DNA from: Saprospiraceae bacterium
GTDB taxonomy: Bacteria; Bacteroidota; Bacteroidia; Chitinophagales; Saprospiraceae
DNA length: 64,000 bases
Direction of reading: 5' to 3'
Assembly (NCBI GenBank): GCA_016709995.1
Contig: JADJLQ010000001.1
Span: forward strand, 1,026,001-1,090,000
Shown: positions 8,688-16,758 of the stretch, one piece after another
Numbering within the stretch: position 1 is the first letter of the stretch
Layout of the letters: each line of letters opens with the position of its first letter
Made by a program: the position numbers and the translations under genes
Notes under the pieces: generated by a model
Seen by the model: only the letters and a program-made list of their open reading frames with translations
Database searches by the model: none
What the model was told of the DNA's origin: nothing

Positions 8688-9092
8688 TTAATTATCCTGG
8701 GCTCCTCCAGCCACCCAGGATTCTAATTTGCTGATATCGCAGGATGATCTTCTTGGAGTAGAAGGTGGCATTGGCGAAACCCCAGATTCATGTTTAATAC
8801 TTCTCAACATCTGCCCGTTGGAGATATAAGTCTGTGTCTCAGCATAGTTATCTAAACTTATATTTCCATTTTTACTTCCTTTCACATGACAGGTGCAATT
8901 AACATCCAAAAACGGTCTTACAAATCCCTTATAGGTAACATTTTCACTGTTACATATCCCTGGATATAAAGTCTCTTCATTATCATAATAACATCTGGTC
9001 ATCGTCAACACAAGCCCAAGTATCAATATCTTTTTTACAACAGACTCTTTATTCATCCCTGACAGTCTAAAAAAAATCATAATTTTTTCCAT
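8688..9092 (-). CDS. Cytochrome-c-like lipoprotein, single domain
   Basis: A small exported protein with hydrophobic segment KKILILGLVLTMTRC (possible lipobox Cys) and one cytochrome-c-like domain: VRPFLDVNCTCHVKGS, then a distal region with SPMPPST and a C-terminal SKLESWVAGGAQDN. The expected CxxCH appears only as CTCH preceded by Asn, so one canonical heme Cys is misplaced or missing. I chose ATG 9090-9092 because it overlaps the upstream stop (TAATG); ATG 9056 gives a shorter signal. The distal Met in MPP could be a heme ligand. Whether heme is bound covalently is doubtful. Confidence 0.7.
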   Translation of the reverse strand: MEKIMIFFRLSGMNKESVVKKILILGLVLTMTRCYYDNEETLYPGICNSENVTYKGFVRPFLDVNCTCHVKGSKNGNISLDNYAETQTYISNGQMLRSIKHESGVSPMPPSTPRRSSCDISKLESWVAGGAQDN

Positions 9093-9829
9093 TAGTTGTT
9101 CACTGATCCATTTCGAACCCAAATTTCGATCTTTTTTATGTCACAGCCAATCAATTGTGGTAAATCCAATGGCATCCTGATATAACCAGGCTCCCATTTC
9201 AGCGATCCGAGTAACCTACCTGTTTTCAAAGCATCTACCACATACTTATAGCCGTCCAATCTAATTCCGGAATAACTGGTGATAGAACCATGACATCCTG
9301 TGCAATAGCCTTCAAATATGGGTAAAATGTTCTTTGTAAAAGTTATGTTGGTAGTGTCGCATGTCGATACTGCAACGCAGGAATCGTTGGTGAGCCCTCC
9401 GGTGATCCAACGATTAATTAGACTTATTTGTTTGCTAGTCAACCTATTGTAAGGAGCAGGCGGCATCACATCTTTAGCTTTGCTGGCTGTAATGACACTA
9501 TATATATTACTATTCTTCGGTTTGCCTGATATCAGCCCCTTTTTAACAATATGTGCATAATCTGTAAGGACATATCCTTCTTTGGCAGATCTGGCATCAT
9601 GGCAGCCTGTAATGGCACATGAATTCCTGAAAATAGGCAGTATATCTCTATTAAAATAAATTATGCTTGTATCACATCCTGAGTCAGAACCAGGAAAAGT
9701 GGTAGTATCTACAGGATCTGGCTCCACTGCAAGACTAAATGGATCGTGAGTACAAGAAGAAAATGTCAAAATAATCAAGCTAATGATAATAGCAACGGAT
9801 AAAAATATAGATAAAGTGCTGTTTTTCAT
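9092..9829 (-). CDS. Di-domain cytochrome-c-like lipoprotein
   Basis: A 245-aa lipoprotein (signal IISLIILTFSSC, lipobox Cys near residue 26) with two cytochrome-c-like domains of the kind found in environmental Bacteroidota and Planctomycetes. Domain 1 has ILPIFRNSCAITGCHDA, a CX4CH motif, and VMPPAP as a possible distal ligand. Domain 2 has ILPIFEGYCTGCHG, a normal CxxCH, and YIRMPLDLPQL. Both end in the characteristic I(N/E)RWI/IWVRNG helix. It is the first gene of the five-gene operon down to 6773. Electron transfer at the cell surface is plausible but unproven. Confidence 0.75.
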   Translation of the reverse strand: MKNSTLSIFLSVAIIISLIILTFSSCTHDPFSLAVEPDPVDTTTFPGSDSGCDTSIIYFNRDILPIFRNSCAITGCHDARSAKEGYVLTDYAHIVKKGLISGKPKNSNIYSVITASKAKDVMPPAPYNRLTSKQISLINRWITGGLTNDSCVAVSTCDTTNITFTKNILPIFEGYCTGCHGSITSYSGIRLDGYKYVVDALKTGRLLGSLKWEPGYIRMPLDLPQLIGCDIKKIEIWVRNGSVNN

Positions 9830-10194
9830 TTTTTAAAGTAGAATCTATTCAATTATCAGAATACCTGTTGGAAACGAATCTATGATTAACATTGTTTTGA
9901 ACCACCCAATCATTACTCATAACGTATTCAAAAAAATTGTAAATATGTAGTTAAGCTATAATATACATGATACGAAATATTAGCTGGTTAAGTTGGCTCA
10001 CTCTCTATAAAAAACTAAAGCATAATGAGCATATAGCCTCTTACAATAAATTTAGGTATCAGATTGACAGAATGGTTGCATGTCAGGCATATAAAATTAC
10101 TGTTGCCACCTGAACACAATCTCATTTTTTCAAAACACAGGTGTATATGCGAGCTTTAAGAATGATATTGGTTGAGGTTTGAATGCCAGTCTCT
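9830..10194. other. Intergenic stretch with no recognisable gene
   Basis: About 365 AT-rich bases between the cytochrome operon and the duplicated tRNA/GIY-YIG module. I see no convincing coding frame, RNA gene or terminator. The cytochrome operon promoter should lie near 9830-9900 but no clear TAnnTTTG box was found. Confidence 0.5.
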
Positions 10195-10389
10195 AAGAAT
10201 ATCCAGATCGAATATCAGCCAGAAATCGTGAAAAATATCTAAAATCAGGTTCTGGAAAGGAATTTCTTAAAAGAGTTATCAATTTAGACTCAAACGCCGG
10301 TATTTCAGATTGAATGCTTTTCACTGTATTGATTCTTTTTGATTAAATTTGCACCGCTTTATTGAAATTTTGGTCCGGTAGCTCAGCTG
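10195..10389 (+). repeat. Direct repeat, copy 1 (partner 10615-10809)
   Basis: About 195 bases repeated at a spacing of exactly 420 bases. The two copies differ at a single position (A at 10256, C at the equivalent downstream site, a silent Gly codon change). The repeat covers the 3' end of the GIY-YIG gene, a 58-base spacer with TAAATTTG, and the first 18 bases of tRNA-Arg. The near identity points to a recent tandem duplication. Confidence 0.9.
10196..10313 (+). pseudogene. 3' remnant of a GIY-YIG nuclease gene
   Basis: Encodes only the C-terminal part of the nuclease found intact downstream (EYPDRISARNREKYLKSGSG, then KEFLKRVINLDSNAGISD and stop TGA 10311-10313). The 5' two thirds are absent; sequence before 10195 is unrelated. 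It shows that an earlier copy of the module once stood here. Confidence 0.85.
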
Positions 10390-10462
10390 CCTGCCTGCAG
10401 GCGAGGGGCAGGCCTGCCTGCCGGCGAGGCAGGGATAAGCAACTGCCTTCTAAGCAGTAGGT
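10372..10462 (+). pseudogene. Broken tRNA-Arg(UCU) copy
   Basis: Matches the intact tRNA-Arg at 10792-10865 from the first base through the anticodon stem-loop and into the variable region (GCAGTAGGT), but has a 42-46 base GC-rich palindromic insertion in the D-loop. The T-arm and 3' acceptor strand are missing. The next base pair leads directly into the ATG of the GIY-YIG gene. It cannot fold as a tRNA. Confidence 0.85.
10390..10434 (+). repeat. Pair of REP-like GC-rich palindromes
   Basis: Two consecutive palindromic units of about 21-23 bases, each opening with CCTGCCTGC and closing with GGCAGG, each able to form a short hairpin. They are sharply GC-rich in an AT-rich setting and sit in the D-loop of the broken tRNA copy. 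They resemble the small palindromic repeats scattered in Bacteroidota genomes, but that link is from memory and was not searched. Confidence 0.75.
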
Positions 10463-10463
10463 T

Positions 10464-10733
10464 ATGCAAACATTTGTTTATGTAATTCAAAGTTCAAAAG
10501 ACTTCAGACTCTATGTTGGGATGACAGGGAATGTTGAAAAACGGATTGAAGAACATAACAAAGGATTGACTCCTTCAACACAATTTTACCGTCCCTGGAA
10601 ATTGGTATATCTGGAAGAATATCCAGATCGAATATCAGCCAGAAATCGTGAAAAATATCTAAAATCAGGTTCTGGCAAGGAATTTCTTAAAAGAGTTATC
10701 AATTTAGACTCAAACGCCGGTATTTCAGATTGA
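10464..10733 (+). CDS. Small GIY-YIG nuclease
   Basis: An 89-aa single-domain GIY-YIG protein. The signature is Val5-Tyr6-Val7 (GIY position) and Tyr17-Val18-Gly19 (YIG position), followed by Arg27 in EKRIEEHN, His31 and the metal-binding Glu63 in ARNREKYLKSG. All catalytic positions of the family are present, so it is probably active. There is no DNA-binding extension as in classic homing endonucleases. The gene starts within 2 bases of a truncated tRNA-Arg and ends 58 bases before the intact one. Small stand-alone members of this family have no assigned role in Bacteroidota; a mobile or homing function is my inference from the duplicated tRNA context. Confidence 0.92.
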   Translation: MQTFVYVIQSSKDFRLYVGMTGNVEKRIEEHNKGLTPSTQFYRPWKLVYLEEYPDRISARNREKYLKSGSGKEFLKRVINLDSNAGISD

Positions 10734-10809
10734 ATGCTTTTCACTGTATTGATTCTTTTTGATTAAATTTGCACCGCTTTATTGAAATTTTGGTCCGGTA
10801 GCTCAGCTG
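10615..10809 (+). repeat. Direct repeat, copy 2 (partner 10195-10389)
   Basis: Second copy of the 195-base repeat, containing the intact 3' end of the GIY-YIG gene, the spacer with the tRNA -7 box TAAATTTG (10764-10771), and the start of the intact tRNA-Arg. Identity to copy 1 ends within the D-loop, where copy 1 has the palindromic insertion. Confidence 0.9.
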
Positions 10810-10865
10810 GATAGAGCAACTGCCTTCTAAGCAGTAGGTCACTGGTTCGAATCCAGTCCGGATCA
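10792..10865 (+). tRNA. tRNA-Arg (anticodon UCU)
   Basis: Complete cloverleaf. The acceptor GGTCCGG pairs with CCGGATC (one G-U). The D-arm is GCTC/GAGC. Anticodon stem ACTGC/GCAGT carries loop CTTCTAA, giving anticodon TCT (reads AGA/AGG). T-arm is ACTGG-TTCGAAT-CCAGT. The discriminator base is A; CCA is not encoded. A TAAATTTG box lies about 20 bases upstream. Confidence 0.96.
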
Positions 10866-10948
10866 CTTTTATAGTTTAAACTAAGGAATTTTTAAATAAC
10901 TTATCTTACCTGAGATACTATTAATTTTATCCCAATTTTATAAATTTC

Positions 10949-11845
10949 ATGAATAAATACCTTTTCTTGCTTACCTGTGTTTTTGCATTTTCATGTAAAA
11001 AGAATGTCCCTCAAGCATTACAGGCCATCGATAGACTGGAACAGGAATATGACAAAAATAAGGACCCTAAGACCCTCGAATCTTTACTGGCGGAATACAT
11101 CAACTTCGTCACAGGCAATGCTGGTGATAAAGCGCAAAAAATAGAAATCCTGGAAAAGGCTGAAAAATTAAGTGCTTCAAATAATAGATATTTCGAATCA
11201 GTTACTTTTCTCAACACCTTGATAAAAGAAGATCCGGAATCAGCCAAAAATCCTGATAGAATCTTACAATTGGCTGATCTTATGAAAAATGTCATCCGCA
11301 ATGAGAATGCAGCTAACACTTTATATACCGGATTTCTGGACAAATATCCTCAACACCCCAAATCACCGGAAGTACAAAAAATCATTGGCGACCAACACCT
11401 GCCTTTAAAAACAATGATTCAAAACCTGGCTGGCAAGATGTATGACGATACTTTACACCAATTCAACGAACTGGCTGCTACTCAATATGTTGACGCTACA
11501 GAAGCCTATGTATTGATCAATCCTGATGATCCCGAAAGTCCCGATTTATTAAACAAAGCAGCCGAGACAGCCCGCTCCTTAAAAACCTTCAATAAAGCAA
11601 TCTCTTTGTATGATTGGGTGATAGAAAAATACCCTACGAGCAAACTGGCATCACAAGCTTTATTTTTAAAAGCGTTTACTTTTGACAACGAACTTCATGA
11701 CATTGAAAACGCAAAATTCTATTATGAAGAATTTATCAAACGCTACCCTACCAATGATTTTGCTGATGATGCTAAAGTATTGATGGACAACCTGGGTAAG
11801 TCTGACCAGGAGTTTCTGCAGAGCATCCAGGGGGAAAAGAAGTAA
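10949..11845 (+). CDS. TPR-repeat outer-membrane lipoprotein (BamD/YbgF-like)
   Basis: A 298-aa lipoprotein: signal YLFLLTCVFAFSC with lipobox Cys at about residue 16, then mostly helical TPR-type repeats. The clearest repeats are in the C-terminal third: FNKAISLYDWVIEKYPTSKL, ASQALFLKAFTFDNEL, then AKFYYEEFIKRYPTNDFADD. This is the pattern of BamD/YbgF-like envelope proteins, but the length and lack of BamD landmarks leave the role open. It stands alone, after the tRNA and convergent with the polysaccharide genes. Confidence 0.8.
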   Translation: MNKYLFLLTCVFAFSCKKNVPQALQAIDRLEQEYDKNKDPKTLESLLAEYINFVTGNAGDKAQKIEILEKAEKLSASNNRYFESVTFLNTLIKEDPESAKNPDRILQLADLMKNVIRNENAANTLYTGFLDKYPQHPKSPEVQKIIGDQHLPLKTMIQNLAGKMYDDTLHQFNELAATQYVDATEAYVLINPDDPESPDLLNKAAETARSLKTFNKAISLYDWVIEKYPTSKLASQALFLKAFTFDNELHDIENAKFYYEEFIKRYPTNDFADDAKVLMDNLGKSDQEFLQSIQGEKK

Positions 11846-11902
11846 ATGCCGTTTTTTTTTCGGTACAAGAAAGCATTTCTATAATACCTTATTTATCAGT
11901 AC

Positions 11903-12555
11903 TTAAAGGTTTATATTGGATACATTGAGCAGATTAAGTTGATCAATGGTATCAATTGCTGTCCATCTAGAAGGATAGATATCCGAACAAAATAATTGAC
12001 CTTCCTGTTTGGCATCGTTCCATACATCATAAAAACTTTCAGTCGGCCTGGATATTTTATTGAGCATACATGGATTAACTATCTGTATACCAGAGCAATA
12101 TAAATTGGTGGTGATTTCACGGGATAACTGGGTGACTCTATTATTCTCATGCAATATATAGTCACCCTCCAGGCCCGGAACAGGGACCACAGGCACTAAT
12201 AAACATGCAGGTGAACCCAAATTAATATATTCTTTATATAATAAATCCAAATCTAATTCTACTATATTATCACAAGTCAGTACCAACAAAGGTGCATCAA
12301 GATATTGCAATAAAGTATTATAAATCCACCAGGCATTTCCTTTCCCATCAGTATTAAAAATAGTGCTAATTCCTTGCTGGACTGTATGTTCGGCAACCAT
12401 ATTACCTTTATATCCTACAGTGATGTGGATGTTAGCGATATGTTGTTTGAGGAAGTTAATGCCATGAGAGATCAGGCTATGTCCATAAAGTGTCACCATT
12501 GGCTTGGGTACAGAATCTGTCAATGGCATCATACGCATACCCGGCCGGCGGCCAT
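11903..12555 (-). CDS. Sugar-phosphate nucleotidyltransferase (frameshifted near the start)
   Basis: NTP_transferase-type enzyme that would activate a sugar phosphate to an NDP-sugar. The P-loop-like signature is split: the reading ALIMAAGR upstream of 12545 is in one frame, and GMRMMPLTDSVPKPM follows in the next. Adding one G to the CGGG run at about 12542 restores the family consensus. Later landmarks include the substrate-binding VLTCDNI. The C-terminus WTAIDTIDQLNLLN is typical. The uninterrupted part starts at ATG 12538; the true start lies just after the dehydratase stop, but no ATG precedes ALIM. It belongs to the minus-strand polysaccharide run. Confidence 0.75.
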
Positions 12556-12577
12556 GATCAGCGCGTGTTGAATAGAA

Positions 12578-13522
12578 TTATACGGTGGGTTCGCGATTTA
12601 TAAATTCTAATAATTCTTCTTTAGAAAATTGTGGTGCGGAAGAAGAGATGAGGTGGTCTACAACAGGGTGATCCGGTCTCCTGTTAGGTGTAAACAAATA
12701 GTGTACAAGTCCATCCAGCTCTATTCTTTCGCTATACTCCAATTCCGAATCTCCAAGCAGATATTCATCTACACGTTCTCCGGGGCGAGCAGCTATCTGC
12801 TCCCAACTGACATGTTTTTGCTCAGCAAACAAATCCAGAATATCTTTTATAAGCACTGCCTTCATATCGGGTATCAAGATGCCGCCTCTGATGAGGTCGA
12901 TATGATTGATAGCTCTTATGACCAGATCAGCCGCTTTTTCTACACTAATAAGGTACCGCCTCATATGAGGACCGGTTGATTGGATTTTACCATTCAATTG
13001 GACCATTTTTTTCCAAATCGGGAATACAGAGCCACTAGACCAGGCAATATTGCCAAAACGAACGCAAGCAAAGCGAGTATCTGACCGGGTGTCAGAAGCG
13101 CTAAATAATCGCTCCATGAGGGCCTTGGTCAGTGCATAGGTATTGGATATCGGTGGTGCGGCCTTATCTGTTGAAATACCGATGACCATTTTACAACCTT
13201 GATCAATAGCAAGCCTGGCTACATTGGCGGATCCATTGACATTGATATCAATGGCTTCGAAAGGCTCTCGCTCTGAGATATCGACAAATTTGGTGGCTCC
13301 GGCATGTATGACTATATCAGGCTTTACCTGATTAAAAGCATCTCGAATCGACTCCATCGAGGAGATATCAGCCGGTATAGCCTGACACCCTGTCGTCATT
13401 TGAGCGAAAGAATTTTGTGTATTATTTCTACCACACAGATATACTTGGTAATTGCTTTTTAGTTTTATAGCCAGCGCCCGACCTAAAAAACCGGTTCCTC
13501 CTGTGATTAGGATTTTCTCCAT
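12578..13522 (-). CDS. NAD-dependent UDP-sugar 4,6-dehydratase/epimerase (Polysacc_synt_2, CapD/FnlA-like)
   Basis: About 314 aa from ATG 13520-13522 (two extra Met codons precede it). The N-terminal Rossmann motif is ITGGTGFLGRALA. The active site contains STDKA and the Tyr/Lys pair in NTYALTKALMERL, typical of the short-chain dehydrogenase-type enzymes that dehydrate or epimerise UDP-HexNAc. FGNIAWSSGSVFPIW and RRYLISVEKAADLV match CapD/FnlA-type proteins. The product would be a 6-deoxyhexosamine precursor for surface polysaccharide. It sits between a GT2 gene and a nucleotidyltransferase on the same strand. Confidence 0.85.
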   Translation of the reverse strand: MEKILITGGTGFLGRALAIKLKSNYQVYLCGRNNTQNSFAQMTTGCQAIPADISSMESIRDAFNQVKPDIVIHAGATKFVDISEREPFEAIDINVNGSANVARLAIDQGCKMVIGISTDKAAPPISNTYALTKALMERLFSASDTRSDTRFACVRFGNIAWSSGSVFPIWKKMVQLNGKIQSTGPHMRRYLISVEKAADLVIRAINHIDLIRGGILIPDMKAVLIKDILDLFAEQKHVSWEQIAARPGERVDEYLLGDSELEYSERIELDGLVHYLFTPNRRPDHPVVDHLISSSAPQFSKEELLEFINREPTV

Positions 13523-13587
13523 CATATGCAAAAATAACCTAATATCTGAATATTTTTAATATCGAGGCATAGACCAAATCTAGATTT

Positions 13588-14504
13588 TCAATACCAAAGT
13601 CTGGCTTCGACCTTTTTTAAGTAAGCGAAGGCCTCTTTGGATAAGGGTGCTCGCACCGTAGTTGAAGGTATTCTCATTATTTGTTTGATACCTGGTATAA
13701 AGTAACTATAGTCTCCTTTCGATTCCCTCAAGTGCTGCATAGCCCAAAAAAAAGCTGTAGAGTAATAGTACTTTTTAGGGAGATACTTATAACTAATGCG
13801 GGATTTATTGACCCAATTTAACATGGATCGCTTTGGCGGTGGGAAACGCTCCAAAGGAGACTCTTTATGTAATACAGTCACCTTATCCGTGTATATAAAA
13901 CAGTATCCAGCGCCGATCAACTTTAAAGCTAAGTCATATTCCTCCTGGGCAAATGAAATATCTGTGGTATAAAATCCGGTCTTTTCTATACAGGACCTCT
14001 TGAGTGCACATGCTCCTCCAGGGAAAAAATAGGTTTGAAATGAGGACAATCCACCGTATTTTTAAAATTTTTATGGGGAAAGCCTGACCATTGTATCTGG
14101 TGGTTGATGTGATAAACCAATTTAAATACTACAATAGCTATTTCTCGGTCAGTATCCGTTCTTTCAAATTCACGAACGATTGATGACAAGCAATTTTTGT
14201 CTTCCATTAAACAATCATCATCGGGCATGACCACATATCTGCCTTTGCATAACTCAAACGCTTTATTCTTACCACCGGTCGCACCAAGATTGGTTGGAAG
14301 AAGGTGATATTTTACACGAGGATTGTCTAGTTGGGCAACAAAGTCTTCCACTACAGCATAACTGGAGGTAGACCCATTGTTGATAATAATTACATCTTCG
14401 ATAAACTCTTCAAAATCGTCCAGGGCCATAATATTATGTAATAGATCGAGCAGATCATCTGCCCTATTGTAGCTACTGATCGCAAAACTGATATCCCTGA
14501 TCAT
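13588..14504 (-). CDS. GT2 glycosyltransferase (one-base frameshift)
   Basis: Inverting GT-A glycosyltransferase. The N-terminal frame (14504 down to about 14040) has FAISSYNRADDLLDLLHNIM, VIIINNGSTSS, GATGGKNKAFEL and the metal-binding YVVMPDDDC. The C-terminal frame (from about 14040 to 13588) resumes with QTYFFPGGACALKRS and the catalytic-base region QEEYDLALKLI. The frames join as DCPHF+QTYFFPGG if one T is added to the TTT run near 14040. Its ATG overlaps the stop of the upstream GT10 gene (ATGA). Either a one-base consensus error or a recent inactivation; I favour the first because the two halves are otherwise undamaged. Confidence 0.85.
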
Positions 14505-15453
14505 GAATTTAAAATTCTTCTGATATTTCTAATAGTAAAGTCAGTCAATTCAAATGTTTTCCGTTGGTAATAATGCCATTGTCCCAATAGCCTATGACTC
14601 CTGTAACTTGACACAGCGTGGAGTGTCGGCAAACTTTTCACAATATTGGCTAAAAATGCCGTTAAATTCTCCTCTTTTACAAACTCATTCGGTTCGTTAT
14701 TCAGAAAGTATGGTTCATTTAAATATTGAAGATAGAGATCATCATTATTGTCTACATCTATGATATGATTGATGGCTGCATGGAAGTCTGGAAAATCGTG
14801 GATATTGATAAAGCTTTAGTATTAAAGTCCCGACCTACCAGAGGGTTCCCCCAATATATGGGCAGACTATGCATCATCATAGGTTGAAAAATCTTTTCTG
14901 TGGTATATCCGGGAAAACTGCTGTTTTCAAAAGCCAAAGTAAATTTATAATCCCTTACAAACGTGTTTTTATCTTCCACCAGATGACCAATATTGTTTTT
15001 GAATCTCCCGCCCGAATCAACTTTTTTGTATTTATTAAGAAGATTAAAAAACTTGTTTCTTTCCTTGCCCTGGGGATTGGACACTACAAAATTGCAAAAT
15101 TTGGTTTTGGAAATCAAAATTTCCTGTGGGTCCTTTGGAAAGCATAATTGATGTACATCTCCGTATAATGCATACAGTGGAAAACGATAATTTTTTTCGC
15201 TGACCGGGTAATCAAAGGACAAAGAAAAGTCACAGGCATCATAATCCGGTCGGATGTTTTCACCGGTATAAAATATTTTTGGACAACGATATTTAAAGTG
15301 ACCATTACCATAGTATGAATAAAACACCAGGTCAGGGTGTTCGTGGTCGATCTGAACTTGAGTTATTTTCCTTAGACAATTGATGAATATATTGTCCTCC
15401 ATGTTTAGTTCAGGCCAAAAGTCACAAAATGTTATGCCTAATTTATTGTCCAT
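14501..15453 (-). CDS. GT10 alpha-1,3/4-fucosyltransferase-like enzyme (one-base frameshift)
   Basis: The GT10 signature is clear: residues 171-190 contain FTLAFENSSFPGYTTEKIF, followed by LPIYWGNPLV, the GDP-fucose binding region of bacterial alpha-1,3-fucosyltransferases. The frame breaks at about 14815 after FNTK; adding one A to the AAA run continues it as SFINIHDFPDFHAAINHI and then for about 100 more residues to TGA 14501-14503, which overlaps the ATG of the GT2 gene. The full product would be about 317 aa, normal for the family. Predicted to add fucose or a related deoxysugar to a surface glycan. Confidence 0.85.
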
Positions 15454-15459
15454 ATCAAT

Positions 15460-16464
15460 TTACAACCCTTTGATCCCAGTCACTGTCGTGTACTTGAACG
15501 ACAATTTTTTATCAGGATAGATATACTGAAAAGCCGATTGGCACATCAGGGTCGCTTCATGAAAACCGCATAATATAAGTTTTAGTTTGCCCGGATAGAT
15601 ATTGATATCACCGATCGCGTATATCCCGGGAATATTGGTACTATAATCCAGCGTATTCACAGAAATAGCTTGATGATCGAGCTGGAGGCCCCATTCAGCG
15701 ATCGGCCCAAGTTTTGGGGTAAGCCCAAAAAGCGGTAAAAAATAATCAGCCGGTATAGCCATATCTCCATCCACATCGTGTTTAACAAGAACAGAAGTCA
15801 ATTTTTCATTGCCAATTACATCAATGACCTGGGCCTGAGTCACCAGCTTGATTTTGCCGGATTTATGGAGTTGCATTACTTTTTCTACAGAGTCTGGTGC
15901 CCCTCTAAACTCTGTTCTTCGGTGGATCAAAGTCAGCGAAGCAGCTTGCTCGGCTAAAAATATAGCCCAATCTAATGCTGAATCACCTCCGCCAGCAATC
16001 ACCAAATTTTTGTCTGCATATTTCGATGGATCTTTAATAAAATAATCGATTCCCTTATCCGCTAACCTATCTATGTTGTCTATGGGTGGCTTACGTGGCT
16101 CAAAACAACCCAATCCTCCGGCGATGACGATGACCGGAGCTGTTATTTTTGTGTCTTTGTTGGTGATTACAATAAAGCTACCGGTCTCGCTTTTAATTAT
16201 TGTCTCAGCCCGCTCGCCCAGTGTGAAGCCCGGTTTAAAAGGTTCTATTTGTTTTAAAAGGTTGGTCACCAGGTCACCCGCCAATATTTTCGGGCAACCC
16301 GGGATATCATAAATTGGCTTTTTAGGATAAATCTCTACCAACTGGCCACCTGCCTGGGGCAAAACATCAATCAAATGGCATCTTAATTGGAGCAAGCCAG
16401 CCTCAAACACTGCAAACAAGCCACAGGGTCCCGCACCTATTATTATAATGTCTGTTGTAATCAT
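15460..16464 (-). CDS. Ferredoxin/flavodoxin--NADP+ reductase, thioredoxin-reductase type
   Basis: 334 aa from ATG 16462-16464 (a 33-residue longer reading exists but lies upstream of the promoter). FAD-binding IIGAGPCGLFAVFEAG at the N-terminus and NADP-binding VIAGGGDSALDWAIFLAE in the middle; the CxxC of true thioredoxin reductases is absent. The C-terminal IPGIYAIGDINIYPGKLKL and the extended tail match YumC-type reductases. It is 6 bases upstream of the GT10 gene and may be co-transcribed with the polysaccharide genes, although its function is probably general redox metabolism. Confidence 0.9.
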   Translation of the reverse strand: MITTDIIIIGAGPCGLFAVFEAGLLQLRCHLIDVLPQAGGQLVEIYPKKPIYDIPGCPKILAGDLVTNLLKQIEPFKPGFTLGERAETIIKSETGSFIVITNKDTKITAPVIVIAGGLGCFEPRKPPIDNIDRLADKGIDYFIKDPSKYADKNLVIAGGGDSALDWAIFLAEQAASLTLIHRRTEFRGAPDSVEKVMQLHKSGKIKLVTQAQVIDVIGNEKLTSVLVKHDVDGDMAIPADYFLPLFGLTPKLGPIAEWGLQLDHQAISVNTLDYSTNIPGIYAIGDINIYPGKLKLILCGFHEATLMCQSAFQYIYPDKKLSFKYTTVTGIKGL

Positions 16465-16474
16465 ATAAAGCGCG

Positions 16475-16482
16475 CAAAGATA
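16475..16482 (-). promoter_or_regulatory. -7 box upstream of the ferredoxin-NADP reductase gene
   Basis: TATCTTTG on the minus strand matches TAnnTTTG and lies 10 bases before the ATG at 16464, predicting a very short leader. No TTG at the usual -33 spacing was found (one lies 12 bases upstream). Confidence 0.45.
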
Positions 16483-16758
16483 ATTAGATGATGTCAAGGA
16501 CCATACGATTCTGATTATATGATTTTTGCCATTTTTAAAAATATATGCTCCATTTCCAACCAAATCTTATAAAGATGTTTGTCCTTTTGAACATTCTTTC
16601 TATTTTTAATCCGAGATTCAGCTATGTTAAAGTCTTAATTTATTAATTTTGCATGGCAATATCAACGTTAAACTATCGTTAAACTGAAAAGTTAGTCGGA
16701 CAAATTATATCCCCAGAAAAATTACTTTTGTTAAACCCTGAAAATTTAACCAAACTAC

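Noticed and set aside
10372..10462. A second functional tRNA-Arg
   Set aside because: It lacks the T-arm and 3' acceptor strand and has an insertion in the D-loop.
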